From positions 496,001-560,000 of the forward strand of contig NZ_LMPS01000005.1 in assembly GCF_001424405.1 (NCBI RefSeq): a DNA stretch of 64,000 bases, written 5' to 3'. The stretch's first letter is position 1. Each line of letters opens with the position of its first letter. A model generated the notes under the pieces. It was not told the DNA's origin, made no database searches, and saw only the letters and a program-made list of their open reading frames with translations. Below, piece after piece: positions 1 through 8,767 of this stretch. This stretch comes from Dyadobacter sp. Leaf189. Lineage in GTDB: Bacteria; Bacteroidota; Bacteroidia; Cytophagales; Spirosomataceae. The position numbers and the translations under genes were made by a program.

Positions 1-236
1 AGATAAAAAAGGCAATGCCGCATATTACTGAGAAGATGCTGATCCAGCATTTGAAACAACTGGAAGCGGATAATCTGGTGTCGAGAGAAGCAAAACCGGT
101 CGTGCCACCCTATGTGACTTACTCGCTGACTGAGGCAGGTAAGGAGCTGCAATCGGTGATCCACGGAATGGCGGAATGGGCTTTGAAGGATATGGAAAGG
201 GTGAAATCCGGGGAACTGGAAACAGCGGATGCATAA
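1..236 (+). CDS. HxlR-family transcriptional regulator, C-terminal part (5' end outside window)
   Basis: The reading frame is open from the left edge, and the ATG at 15 lies inside the domain, so the gene starts before the window. The visible residues, with HITEKMLIQHLKQLE, ADNLV and YSLTEAGKEL, are the recognition helix and beta-wing of an HxlR-type winged helix (about 110 residues when complete). HxlR proteins are cytoplasmic DNA-binding dimers that often control a divergent neighbour. That neighbour is not visible here. The family call is confident; the target is unknown. Confidence 0.85.
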   Translation, partial: IKKAMPHITEKMLIQHLKQLEADNLVSREAKPVVPPYVTYSLTEAGKELQSVIHGMAEWALKDMERVKSGELETADA

Positions 237-311
237 TAAGTCGTGGTTTTCACCGGAAGAAATCGTCACAAGAGGTAAATTACAGCCTTTCACAACTGAC
301 ATTCCTGACCG

Positions 312-1622
312 ATGAAGCGTACCAGTATTTATTTTCTTCTGCTCTTCAATGCAATAACTCCCGTTTTTGCCCAAAAACAACAAGCTCTGACTGACGATGG
401 TACCTGGTGCTGGTTCAGTGATCCGAGGGCGATTTATACAAAAAACGGCTCGGTTGTCACTGGTTGGGTTACCAAAACAGGTGATATTGTTGCAGCCTCT
501 CTGGATCTGAAATCCGGAAAAAGCGAGCAAAAGCGGCTATATACCAAGCTTGAAGTTGACGATCACGACAATCCCGCGTTCCTGGAATTGCCCGATCAGA
601 ACATTTTGACACAATATACCTGGCACGGGGGAGGGAAGAACGGAATGGGCGTGATCCAGCATGTTACTTCAAAGCCCGGGAATGTCGCCAGCTTTTCGGA
701 TTCGGTTGTTTTTACACCAAAAACGGATGAATTGTTGAAGCAGTTTGTCCGCGAGACTTACACTTATGCAAATCCTTTTTTGCTGAGTTCCGAGAACAAC
801 AAAGTTTACAGTTTCGGCCGCTGGATCGGTTTCAAGCCTAATTACATTACTTCTACTGACAATGGGAAAACGTGGTCAGACCCGAAAGTAATTATCACTT
901 CCAAAAAGCTCGACACCAATAACCGGCCTTACGTCAAGTATTTTTCGGATGGAAAATCGAAGATCCACCTGATTTTCACAGACGGGCACCCGCGCAATGA
1001 GGCATTGAACTCTGTTTATTATTGCTATTACGAAAATGGGGCATTCTGGCGCGCCGATGGTTCTAAAATAAAGGACGTAGACCAGCTTCCATTTCATCCC
1101 GAAGATGCTTCCATTGTGTACAAAGCCTCACCTGAAACTGGAAGAGCGTGGATTTTTGATATCATCATTGATAAAAAGGGCAGGCCGATAGTGGCTTACA
1201 CGCGGTACCCGAGCAGCGAAAAGCACCAGTACTACTATGCTGTTTTCGACGGGAAAAAGTGGGTAGACAATCACCTGACTGACTCAGGCAAATGGTTTCC
1301 GCAGACGCCCGAAGGAAAGCCGGAGCGCGAAGAGAACTATTCGGGCGGTTTAACAATTGACCCGCTGAATCCGGAGATCGTTTATTTTTCTCACGAGATC
1401 AATGGCGTTTTCGAGATATCGAAGGGGCAGACCAGCGACCTGGGCAAAACCTGGAAAATCACACCTGTTACCCGCAACTCACAGCTTGATAATGTGAGAC
1501 CAATGGTGCCGCGTTATAAAAAGAAGAGCGATCAGCACGTCCTGCTTTGGATGCAGAACAAGAAATACGTGCATTACACAGATTATGATACGCGCATTAT
1601 GTGGGAAGTTTTAAACAAATGA
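312..1622 (+). CDS. BNR_4-type (sialidase-like propeller) secreted protein
   Basis: This 436-residue protein starts with a type I signal peptide ending near VFAQ (residues 1-21). It continues with the DDGTWCWFSDPRA segment typical of BNR repeat-containing family members (BNR_4), which adopt a sialidase-like beta-propeller. Asp-box-like pieces such as STDNGKTWSDPK (about 178-189) and SDLGKTWKI are visible. Such proteins are periplasmic or surface exposed and are often linked to polysaccharide use, but the substrate is not known. A ThuA-domain gene follows 78 bases downstream in the same orientation, which suggests a shared sugar-related role. Confidence 0.8.
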   Translation: MKRTSIYFLLLFNAITPVFAQKQQALTDDGTWCWFSDPRAIYTKNGSVVTGWVTKTGDIVAASLDLKSGKSEQKRLYTKLEVDDHDNPAFLELPDQNILTQYTWHGGGKNGMGVIQHVTSKPGNVASFSDSVVFTPKTDELLKQFVRETYTYANPFLLSSENNKVYSFGRWIGFKPNYITSTDNGKTWSDPKVIITSKKLDTNNRPYVKYFSDGKSKIHLIFTDGHPRNEALNSVYYCYYENGAFWRADGSKIKDVDQLPFHPEDASIVYKASPETGRAWIFDIIIDKKGRPIVAYTRYPSSEKHQYYYAVFDGKKWVDNHLTDSGKWFPQTPEGKPEREENYSGGLTIDPLNPEIVYFSHEINGVFEISKGQTSDLGKTWKITPVTRNSQLDNVRPMVPRYKKKSDQHVLLWMQNKKYVHYTDYDTRIMWEVLNK

Positions 1623-1700
1623 CAGAAAGTATATTCTGCCTGCCTGCTTGTTTTACTTACAATTCGGTCTTGCAATCCATTCAACAATTCAATTATAATC

Positions 1701-2447
1701 ATGCAAAAAAAGTTATTCGCGCTTGCTCTTTTTCTGGCGGCGACATTTACTGCACAGGCTCAGCAGTTTAAAGCCTTACTTTTTACCAAAACAGCCGGAT
1801 TTCACCACGTCTCCATTCACGAGGGCGTAGCCGGAATCCGTAACCTAGCTTCCCGCCACAATTTCAGTGTTGACTGGCAGGAGAATGCGGATGTTTTTAA
1901 TGAAAAAAGCCTGGCTAATTATCAGGTAGTGATTTTCCTGAATACAACGGGCGATATCCTCAACGATCAGCAGCAGGCGGCTTTTGAAAAGTACATTAAA
2001 AGCGGAAAAGGTTGGGTAGGTATCCACTCAGCGGCTGATACCGAGTACGATTGGGCGTGGTACGGTAAGCTGGTTGGGATGTATTTCAAAACGCACCCAG
2101 CGCAGCAAACTGCCTTTCTGGACGTAAAAGACAGCAATTTCCCAGGCTTGGAGCGCTTTCCAAAACGCCTGATGTGGACGGACGAATGGTATGAATACAA
2201 AAAGCCATACAATGCCGACGATCTGAAAATATTGGTGACACTGGACGAAAAAACTTACGATCCTAAAACCAACCAAGGCACCGGAATGGGGGCAGAGCAC
2301 CCAATGGCGTGGTACCATAACTACGACGGCGGCCGCGCATTTTACACAGGCTTAGGCCACATCGGTCTTGTCTATTCAGACCAGACTTTCCTGGATCATT
2401 TATACGGCGGGATTTTCTGGGCCGCGACTGGGAAAGGGGTGAAATAA
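1701..2447 (+). CDS. Secreted ThuA-domain protein
   Basis: The 248-residue protein has a signal peptide (cleavage near AQAQ, residues 18-21) followed by a single ThuA-like domain. Family hallmarks are FTKTAGFHH near the start, GWVGIHSAADTEYDW in the middle and HPMAWYH plus FYTGLGH near the end. ThuA is a glutamine-amidotransferase-like fold first named for trehalose utilisation. In Bacteroidota, exported forms are frequent beside carbohydrate genes, with no settled reaction. It probably forms a unit with the BNR_4 gene upstream. Confidence 0.88.
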   Translation: MQKKLFALALFLAATFTAQAQQFKALLFTKTAGFHHVSIHEGVAGIRNLASRHNFSVDWQENADVFNEKSLANYQVVIFLNTTGDILNDQQQAAFEKYIKSGKGWVGIHSAADTEYDWAWYGKLVGMYFKTHPAQQTAFLDVKDSNFPGLERFPKRLMWTDEWYEYKKPYNADDLKILVTLDEKTYDPKTNQGTGMGAEHPMAWYHNYDGGRAFYTGLGHIGLVYSDQTFLDHLYGGIFWAATGKGVK

Positions 2448-2499
2448 TTGACGCAGCGAGCAGACGATGCTGTGTTAAGCCTTTGTCATGCTAATCTCT

Positions 2500-2576
2500 T
2501 TGTCATGCTGAGCGCACGGGGCCGCCCGGCGGTCGAAGCATCGTGCACGTTGCTTCGACTGCGCTCAGCATGACAA
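2500..2576. repeat. Inverted pair of palindromic repeat units (type a long core / type a short core)
   Basis: The left unit (2500-2540) begins TTGTCATGCTGAGCG and ends CGAAGCA, with a 19-base GC-rich core. The right unit (2551-2576) is the same element inverted with a short core. They are joined by a 10-base spacer containing the palindrome GTGCAC, so the whole can fold into one long hairpin. A partial copy, TTTGTCATGCT, lies just before at about 2482. The pair sits between the ends of two convergent genes. Confidence 0.9.
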
Positions 2577-2590
2577 CTTTAAAAGCCACT

Positions 2591-3328
2591 TTACTTCTTC
2601 ATCTCAAACAACGCGATCGTATAATCCAGCAACGCCGTATTCCCCACGTCACCGTGGCCTGGGATTACGACTTGGGTATCGGGATATTTTTGTTTGATTT
2701 TCGTGACAGTCGTAGACCAATCCTTCACATTGGCATCCGCCAGGTTACCTTTTGTTGCATCGAGTTCCTTGATCAGGCAGCCGCCGAACATGGCTTTTTC
2801 GCTTGGGAAGTAGCCTATAACATTGTCGCGCGTATGTCCCTCGCCGTTGAATTCGGTAATTACCTTGCGGTCGCCTACCGTTAGTTCCAGCTTATCATCA
2901 AAACCTTTTTGAGGTACTTTAAACTTCGCGTTTTTGGCAGATGCAATTGTTTTGTTCGTCGCGTAGGAAGGTATGCCGCGTTTATGAAATGCATCTAATC
3001 CGGCTACACAATCTTCGTGGAAGTGCGTGGCAATGACTGCTTTTACTTTGCATTTTAAATTTGCTTCCACCCAGTCAATCACTGCGTTTGAAGTCGAATC
3101 GCTGACGGGCGTGTCGAAAATAATAGCTTCACCTTTGTCAAAAACGATCATCCCATTGCAGGGAACCCTCCCGAAGCTTTGTGTTTGGAGATAGGTAATA
3201 TGCTGGTATACATGGTCTTTTACCTTCTCAATGATCAGGTTTTCAGATTTAAGGCTCTGAGCTGAAACAACCGATGCGGCGCAGCAGGCAACAATGAACA
3301 GGAATAGCGTACAACTTTTTTTGATCAT
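2591..3328 (-). CDS. Subclass B1 metallo-beta-lactamase
   Basis: The ATG at 3328 gives 245 residues with a signal peptide ending near VSAQ (21-24). Longer in-frame versions would put the signal peptide inside the protein. All six zinc ligands of subclass B1 are present: His102, His104 and Asp106 in HFHEDC, His165 in EGHTRDN, Cys184 in FGGCLIK and His225 in PGHG. B1 enzymes (CcrA, IND, BlaB relatives) are periplasmic zinc hydrolases that open beta-lactams, often including carbapenems. The spectrum here is not known. The gene is single, converges on the ThuA gene and is flanked by repeat units. Confidence 0.9.
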   Translation of the reverse strand: MIKKSCTLFLFIVACCAASVVSAQSLKSENLIIEKVKDHVYQHITYLQTQSFGRVPCNGMIVFDKGEAIIFDTPVSDSTSNAVIDWVEANLKCKVKAVIATHFHEDCVAGLDAFHKRGIPSYATNKTIASAKNAKFKVPQKGFDDKLELTVGDRKVITEFNGEGHTRDNVIGYFPSEKAMFGGCLIKELDATKGNLADANVKDWSTTVTKIKQKYPDTQVVIPGHGDVGNTALLDYTIALFEMKK

Positions 3329-3458
3329 GAGAATGGGAGTGAAGTAAATGGCGATGGTCAGCTGCAAGATAACGCAAAATTTGTTTCGAGTACAGCAGAC
3401 TATGCGGCAAAGCGTGCACGAATTTCTATATTCACCGAACCAACCTGAATCGAACGAA

Positions 3459-3824
3459 ATGGAAACACTAGGCAAAATCCTCATCGGCCTCATCGCCCTC
3501 GAACACATCTACATTCTTTACCTCGAAATGTTCGCCTGGGAGACGAAGGGTAAAGAAACCTTCAAAGGCTCCCTCGCACCAGAGCTTTTCGGCCCCACCA
3601 AAACATTAGCCGCCAACCAAGGACTGTACAACGGCTTTCTAGCCGCCGGCCTGATCTGGACATTGTTCATCGAAGACCCCAACTGGTCATTTTACATAGC
3701 CGTATTTTTCCTTACCTGCGTAATGGTAGCCGGGATTTACGGAGCATCTACGGCAAGTAAGAAGATTTTCTTCGTGCAGGCGCTGCCAGCGATTGTGGCG
3801 TTGGTGGTGTTGCATGTGAGGTGA
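3459..3824 (+). CDS. DUF1304 membrane protein
   Basis: The ATG at 3459 is chosen because METLGKILIGLIALEH is the conserved start of DUF1304 proteins; upstream codons show no conserved character. The 121-residue product has about four membrane helices and the family features HIYILYLEMF, PTKTLAANQGLYNGFLA and GIYG. DUF1304 proteins are small inner-membrane proteins of unknown function. The gene is divergent from the metallo-beta-lactamase, with 130 bases between the starts. Confidence 0.88.
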   Translation: METLGKILIGLIALEHIYILYLEMFAWETKGKETFKGSLAPELFGPTKTLAANQGLYNGFLAAGLIWTLFIEDPNWSFYIAVFFLTCVMVAGIYGASTASKKIFFVQALPAIVALVVLHVR

Positions 3825-3882
3825 GGCTACAAATAAGCCCGGCCTTTCTTTTTTGTCACCTAAGGGTCACGCGGTTTAACCT

Positions 3883-3970
3883 TTGTCACCCTGAGCGCAG
3901 TCGAAGGGCAGGTACAATGCTAAAATGTAGCGAACTTGGTAGCGTGCTTCGACTGCGCTCAGCATGACAA
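3883..3970. repeat. Palindromic repeat units, type b (3883-3909) and inverted type a (3945-3970)
   Basis: The first unit reads TTGTCACCCTGAGCG and ends CGAAGGGC. The second is TGCTTCGACTGCGCTCAG followed by CATGACAA. Both have short cores. They face each other across 35 bases in the gap between the DUF1304 and GIY-YIG genes. A degraded TTTGTCACC lies at about 3852. Confidence 0.9.
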
Positions 3971-4008
3971 ACTTGGAATTTGACCAGCCTAGTTGTCAAT
4001 AACTGACT

Positions 4009-4326
4009 TTACCGTTCACGTTTCCAGGTCGTCTTGTTCATACACTCTGCCAACTCCCTCAACGCCTCCCAATTCCCACCAATTATCGCCTCCTTCTTCT
4101 TCCTGCTCCAACCTTTCACTTGCTTCTCAAAAGTAATCGCATTATTCACATACTTGAATTGATAAGAAAAAACAAGCTCTACCGGCCGCCTCGGGTAAGT
4201 GTAACATTCAGGATTCACGCCTGAATTATGTTGAGCGAAGCGTAGCTCAACGTTATTGGTGACCCCAGTGTAATAGCTGTCGTCGGCGCATTTGAGAATG
4301 TAAACGTGATAGGTTTTGTGGTGCAT
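4009..4326 (-). CDS. GIY-YIG domain nuclease (UPF0213/YhbQ-like)
   Basis: The ATG at 4326 yields 105 residues that begin directly at the GIY-YIG strand: HVYILKC for the GIY element and YYTGVT for the YIG element. These are followed by RFAQHNSG and the FEKQVKGWSRKKKEAII helix, typical of stand-alone short GIY-YIG proteins of Bacteroidota. The fold cuts DNA using a Tyr, Arg and Glu. Cellular roles of these short versions are unclear. An in-frame upstream extension to 4395 has no domain support. Confidence 0.88.
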   Translation of the reverse strand: MHHKTYHVYILKCADDSYYTGVTNNVELRFAQHNSGVNPECYTYPRRPVELVFSYQFKYVNNAITFEKQVKGWSRKKKEAIIGGNWEALRELAECMNKTTWKRER

Positions 4327-4407
4327 TGGCGTTGTCTTTTTCGGTTTAGACGTGCCAATGCGTGAAAGGTAACGGTAGTTCTGTGGAAAAGGCAAAGCAG
4401 CCCGCCT

Positions 4408-4448
4408 TTGTCATGCTGAGCGGACCGGGCCGCCGGGCGGCCGAAGCA
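4408..4448 (+). repeat. Palindromic repeat unit, type a, long GC core
   Basis: The ends TTGTCATGCTGAGCG and CGAAGCA flank the 19-base core GACCGGGCCGCCGGGCGGC, which can itself form a GC hairpin. Confidence 0.9.
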
Positions 4449-4496
4449 CGCCACTGCTTAAGCGCAACGCCTTGTTGCATTGTGCCGAGGAGCAGC

Positions 4497-4523
4497 GCCC
4501 TTCGACTGCGCTCAGGGTGACAA
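4497..4523 (-). repeat. Palindromic repeat unit, type b, short core
   Basis: The unit reads GCCCTTCGACTGCGCTCAG and then GGTGACAA. It is the reverse of the type b form seen at 3883. Confidence 0.9.
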
Positions 4524-4556
4524 AGGTTAGGTAACCTGCCTAATAGGCGCCAGCCG

Positions 4557-4582
4557 TTGTCATGCTGAGCGCAGTCGAAGCA
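4557..4582 (+). repeat. Palindromic repeat unit, type a, short core
   Basis: The unit is TTGTCATGCTGAGCGCAG then TCGAAGCA. It is followed by ACGTGCAC, the same GTGCAC spacer motif found beside other type a units. It ends 29 bases from the stop codon of the gene at 4611. Confidence 0.9.
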
Positions 4583-4610
4583 ACGTGCACAACGCTACCT
4601 TCAAGTCACA

Positions 4611-4979
4611 TCAAGCAAAAAAACTCGCCCTTCCCAGCACCCCGGGCTGCCAGCTTCCATCTCGCCTTCTTAATGCCCGCGAAACGGTGAGGACTTCTTC
4701 CAGACGTCCCTCGGGATCGCTCATGAGGTTTTGGCTGTGGAAGTATTGGCCGATGATTTCGAATTCGAAGGTGTCGGTTTTGGAGTCGTAGATGCCGATG
4801 GGGATGCGGTTGCCGTCGGTCATGAGGGAGCCGAGCACGTGCTGCGCCTCTTCCTGCGACGAGCAGCCCACGTGCTGATACTGGCCTTTCAGCGTATATA
4901 GTACCGAGTAACGGTTGGTCGAAAATTCGTTTCCCTGCGCTTTCTTGTTCTTTTTGAGGGGATTCTGTAATTGTATCAT
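4611..4979 (-). CDS. Hypothetical protein, 122 residues
   Basis: The family is not recognised with certainty. The protein is soluble, with a lysine-rich start (PLKKNKKAQ) and a compact middle (YSVLYTLKGQYQHVGCSSQ, then PIGIYDSKTDTFEF) that looks like a small beta-rich domain. No signal peptide or membrane segment is seen. The gene is alone, with a repeat cluster just after its stop. The tail (residues 105-122) is Arg/Gly-rich and may be altered by nearby repeat insertion. Confidence 0.6.
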   Translation of the reverse strand: MIQLQNPLKKNKKAQGNEFSTNRYSVLYTLKGQYQHVGCSSQEEAQHVLGSLMTDGNRIPIGIYDSKTDTFEFEIIGQYFHSQNLMSDPEGRLEEVLTVSRALRRRDGSWQPGVLGRASFFA

Positions 4980-5386
4980 GTTATGAATGTGTTTGTGTCT
5001 CCGGCCGGCGATCCGGCGCCCGGCCTTCCGGTGGCCGGCGTTCCATTTTATCTGCTTATTGTAAAAATGATAAAACGAACGGAGATATTTAAAGTTTCAA
5101 GCTAGCATCAAGTGCCGCTCAAAACCATAAACGCACATTGTATTTCAATAGTTTAACAAAATTCCCACTCAGGCGAAAGTTCTTCTGATGTTGAAGGTGT
5201 TTGGTGGAATAGTGCAATAATACCTTAATTATTATATGATCACAAGTAAGCGACGTCTGATAAAATTGTTCCAGATCCAAGGCTTGATATGACTATTGTT
5301 CATACGGTCCAGTTGGAACATTGCTTCTTAAATGGGACAAATGGATACAGATGGAGCAAAGTTCATGAGCAAGTATTAACGAAGTA
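4980..5386. other. Non-coding gap at the left edge of the defence-like island
   Basis: About 5000-5045 is a GC-rich stretch with repeated CCGGC motifs that could form stem-loops upstream of the 4979 start. From about 5060 the composition turns AT-rich, like the island that follows. A short open frame from 5288 has no family character. No att-like direct repeat, integrase or RNA gene was recognised. Confidence 0.5.
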
Positions 5387-6148
5387 TTATAGAGTGCTTT
5401 CAATTACAGCAAATTGGTTTTCTAACTCTTTTTCTCGCAACTCTTGATATTTTAATCTTTTTTCGTGATTGGCTAGCAAATAGAGTTCCTCGTAAACGTA
5501 TTGAAGAAGCTCCTCTCTGAAGTTATCTATAATTGAAAAAACAAAAGCTTTAAGCTTTTCAATATCCACTACTGAAAGCGAGAAGTCACTTGCCATACTC
5601 TTTTCAACCTTTGTGCCATGGCCAATCGCATTCCTATTGGCTAACAAGTGGCTGTTGATGTAATGCTCCCTAGTTCTTAAGCACTGTTTATATTGAAGCC
5701 CCAAAACGTCATGAATGTTCCTAAATACTTTTGGTTTAAGATTAGATTCGGTATCTATGATGCTACTGTCAAAGTCGTTATTTAGATCGATAACCAACTT
5801 AAATTTCTTATTTTCAAATTTCGAATATGCTGAAACAAATGCTATTTCATTAGCTAAATTTAAACGATTTTTAGAGTCGAAACATTTAGATACGTGATCT
5901 TTTAAAGCTACCGCTTTAAAATTACTACTCAGCGCATTTAGCAAGATCTTCTTTTCCGAAATATATAACATATACAGCTTACTACTTTTTTTTATATAGC
6001 CCTCCCAATGTGCATAGAGCAGCAGAATTAGTGACTTAAATACAACATCTTTTTCAGTAGTCTTTGCAAGAAGCATCAACTCAGATATTTCTAACTTTCG
6101 CCAAGCTAAATCTTCATCAAGTAAACTCTCAAACTGCTCGTACTTCAT
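5387..6148 (-). CDS. MAE_28990/MAE_18760-type HEPN protein (putative RNase)
   Basis: The 253-residue protein carries YAHWEGYIKK (45-54), a signature of the MAE_28990 HEPN group, and the catalytic Rx4H motif as RNAIGH (Arg172 to His177). HEPN domains of this kind are predicted metal-independent RNases used as toxins or defence effectors. Its start lies 20 bases inside the preceding DUF262 gene, so translation is probably coupled and the two proteins likely work together. It is the last gene of the five-gene minus-strand set. The sequence is clearly more AT-rich than the window average, in keeping with acquired DNA. Confidence 0.82.
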   Translation of the reverse strand: MKYEQFESLLDEDLAWRKLEISELMLLAKTTEKDVVFKSLILLLYAHWEGYIKKSSKLYMLYISEKKILLNALSSNFKAVALKDHVSKCFDSKNRLNLANEIAFVSAYSKFENKKFKLVIDLNNDFDSSIIDTESNLKPKVFRNIHDVLGLQYKQCLRTREHYINSHLLANRNAIGHGTKVEKSMASDFSLSVVDIEKLKAFVFSIIDNFREELLQYVYEELYLLANHEKRLKYQELREKELENQFAVIESTL

Positions 6149-7262
6149 TCTTGAAATAGTTGATCGAAAAGTCTATCATACCTTTAATTCGACTTAATGC
6201 TTTGTTTCCTCTTTTTGCATTGTCTACAAACTCCGGCTGAGAATACATTTTAATAATTATTTTTTTGAAATCTGCCGGTTCTACTTTCTCATAAACCTCT
6301 ATGTATTTGCCAACTCCAGGGACGATAGCCTCAAATGCTGATAGTGAAAAGGCGCCTTCGAATTGCTTTTTATTTAAGTTATACTTACGAAATATGTTAT
6401 CGCCAACTGTCTTAAAAAGATAGTCAAACGTCTTCTTAAAAATTTTGATCTCATTTTCAAGTATAAAAGATGGATCTTGTATAATTTCGATGGTTTGATC
6501 GTCAATAAATTCGCTTAGTAAAGTACTTGATAGTTTATATTTAGTAAAGTCTATATTGTGGCGTCTGCTAATGAAATATCGTAATATCAATTCCATAGGA
6601 AATTCAATACTGATCTTACTGTCCTGCAATCTTAACGTTTTTTTAAATGAGCTATATTCTTTAAGTTTATTGATTGAATCATAAAAGCTTTCATCTAACA
6701 TTATTATCAGACAATTGCGAATTTCTTGAGGCTCTAAGAAAAGTCCACCTGTGTTTAGTCTTTGAAATAATTCATACTGAGCTTGAATACTGTTTTCAGT
6801 TAAAATTATACTTATACCAAACTTAGCACGCTTTATTAGTCTTTTAACATCTTCATGCAAAGTCTCCCATGTTAGATTTTCAAGTGATGGAAGTTTTTTT
6901 GTAGAGGTAAGTACAAGTGGATCCCTCTGAATCAGTTTTCCGCTTTCATCAGCCTGCTTAAGATCTCCTGTTAATTGCAATATTGTAGATACTCGCTGCA
7001 GTCCGTCAACAATACTCCATTTTCCGCCTTCTTTTTGAGCAACAAAAATTGGTGGAAGCGGGATACCTAATAATATCGACTCAATAAATCTAGATTTTTG
7101 TTCATCCTCCCATCGAAATAGCCTCTGATATGCCGGTGCAAGTTCGAGCTCTCCATCCCTGTAGAGATTGATGATCTCGCCAATAGACATACTGTAGCTA
7201 TCTGTTTTTATTTCCTTGCGACCTACTTCGAGTTCTTTTAGTAGTGATTCTTGCCTTGACAT
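6129..7262 (-). CDS. DUF262 protein (GmrS/ParB-like nuclease fold)
   Basis: The 377-residue protein shows the DUF262 core: IGEIINLYRDGELEL (27-41), PAYQRLFRW (43-51) and IVDGLQR (84-90), the last matching the DGQQR nucleotide-binding motif. GmrSD-type restriction enzymes that cut modified phage DNA have this domain at the N-terminus, fused or paired with a DUF1524 HNH domain. No DUF1524 is seen here. The C-terminal half (about 180-377) is helical and unassigned. The gene begins 14 bases after the methylase stop and overlaps the HEPN gene by 20 bases. This suggests DUF262 is the sensor and HEPN the effector, which is inference. Confidence 0.85.
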   Translation of the reverse strand: MSRQESLLKELEVGRKEIKTDSYSMSIGEIINLYRDGELELAPAYQRLFRWEDEQKSRFIESILLGIPLPPIFVAQKEGGKWSIVDGLQRVSTILQLTGDLKQADESGKLIQRDPLVLTSTKKLPSLENLTWETLHEDVKRLIKRAKFGISIILTENSIQAQYELFQRLNTGGLFLEPQEIRNCLIIMLDESFYDSINKLKEYSSFKKTLRLQDSKISIEFPMELILRYFISRRHNIDFTKYKLSSTLLSEFIDDQTIEIIQDPSFILENEIKIFKKTFDYLFKTVGDNIFRKYNLNKKQFEGAFSLSAFEAIVPGVGKYIEVYEKVEPADFKKIIIKMYSQPEFVDNAKRGNKALSRIKGMIDFSINYFKNEVRAV

Positions 7263-7276
7263 ATAGTTGGAGAGAT

Positions 7277-8767
7277 TTATGAGGGCAGCATAGTAAATTC
7301 CTCAACTATGCTTTTGTTGTATGCCTTCCATCCACCGCGAAGGTCTCGGCTGGATGCAGAGATAAATTCAAACATTCGGTCTGAATTTAGCTGTTTCGCT
7401 AGATGTTCTATATTTCCATCGTAAAGAATACAATATCCGGAATAAAATAAGGCATCCGTGTGATGTGAGATTACGAAATTAGGATATCTGTTCATAGGCG
7501 AAAAAATAATTTTACTTCCGTTCATTATATTTATCCCCTGATTTCGTCCATAAGCGTACCACGCAACTTTGTTGGGTTTTCCATTGTCCCTTTTATCTAG
7601 AACAGGTTTTATGCTCAGCAGATAATTGTAAGCCGCTGGAAATAATTTTGCGAGTTTATCTTCTGGTATAATTTTGTAATCTGATCCAATTTTCTCATAG
7701 GGAAATAGAATGTGTTCAGTCAGTTCCTGAGACGAATTTTTATACTTTGATGCTTTTATTATTGGGCGTAGAATTGCAGATTCTATTTTAACAGTACCTC
7801 CTAGTTTTGTAGCTACGGTCGAATAAGTCGAATGAAGCTGTTTTATCTCAAAGATAAAAGCCTTGTCGCATAATGTTGTAATTCCAACTTGAATCTTTGA
7901 TATATCCTTTAATTTGATTCCAGGTTCGTTAACTAAGGCGGAGCAAGGGAGTGCCCAGGTCTTGCAGCCAGTTAAACGGTCGATAGGAATTTCTGTGCTA
8001 AGCAGATCATATTTAGAATAAGCTTCCTCGTATATAAAGGATGTCCTAGGTTTTAGTCCAAAAATAGTAATCGCTGAGTAAGTTGTTGCATTTCTAAACA
8101 ATTGAATTGAGCCGTAGTTCGATATTTTTATCAATGACTTTTTCGAAACAAGAGTTTCTCTAAGTTTAAGCCCAGTTATCGTCGAAAAGTATGAGTTTGG
8201 AGTTATATAAGCTGCGATTCCATCCGTAGATAGTAAATTCAAAGCCAGTTCAAAGAAAGCTACATATAAATCTGTATTTCCTTTTTTACAAAAGTCGTAG
8301 TTTTCACGGATAAATGAACGCGAAGATTGTTCGAGATTTTGGATTCTTATGTATGGAGGATTTCCGACAATATAATCGAATTTCTGTTCAAGTGCCTTGT
8401 CCTTGCAATAAGAAAGTTGTTCAATAGAGTTGATTACTTTGAGATTCCAGTTTACTGATAAGTTAAGCGGATTGCAAATTGAATCAAGTTTGCGTTTACA
8501 TTCGGATACTGCATTAGGATCAATGTCCCAGCCATGTACGTATGAAAGATTTTCTTTAAGATCCTTTGTCTCAGAGAGCCCGATAATCCTTTTAACAATT
8601 TCAACGAGAAACTGACCATCTCCACAAGCAGGGTCTAGGATACGTTTCCCTAGGATTTTAGTATTATTGAACTCAATGTTGTCTAATATTTTCTCGACTA
8701 TCCAGTCGGATGTGTAGATTTGGCCTTGAAGTTTTTGCTGATTATATGTTCTAAATTGTGATGCCAC
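7277..8767 (-). CDS. Eco57I-like class I N6-adenine DNA methyltransferase
   Basis: The 496-residue protein has SAM-binding motif I as DPACGDGQF (45-53) and catalytic motif IV as NPPY (136-139), giving the gamma-type order of N6-adenine methylases. An N-terminal QGQIYTSDWIVEKI stretch is typical of Eco57I/TaqI-like enzymes. Residues of about 280-496 probably form the target-recognition part. The start is GTG at 8767, sharing one base with the TAG stop of the upstream gene (TAGTG), so translation is coupled. It lacks a fused nuclease domain. Its likely partner endonuclease is the upstream gene. Confidence 0.9.
   Translation of the reverse strand: MASQFRTYNQQKLQGQIYTSDWIVEKILDNIEFNNTKILGKRILDPACGDGQFLVEIVKRIIGLSETKDLKENLSYVHGWDIDPNAVSECKRKLDSICNPLNLSVNWNLKVINSIEQLSYCKDKALEQKFDYIVGNPPYIRIQNLEQSSRSFIRENYDFCKKGNTDLYVAFFELALNLLSTDGIAAYITPNSYFSTITGLKLRETLVSKKSLIKISNYGSIQLFRNATTYSAITIFGLKPRTSFIYEEAYSKYDLLSTEIPIDRLTGCKTWALPCSALVNEPGIKLKDISKIQVGITTLCDKAFIFEIKQLHSTYSTVATKLGGTVKIESAILRPIIKASKYKNSSQELTEHILFPYEKIGSDYKIIPEDKLAKLFPAAYNYLLSIKPVLDKRDNGKPNKVAWYAYGRNQGINIMNGSKIIFSPMNRYPNFVISHHTDALFYSGYCILYDGNIEHLAKQLNSDRMFEFISASSRDLRGGWKAYNKSIVEEFTMLPS

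Noticed and set aside
5288..5449. Frame of about 53 codons starting at ATG 5288
   Set aside because: It runs into the antisense of the HEPN gene and has no family character or promoter.
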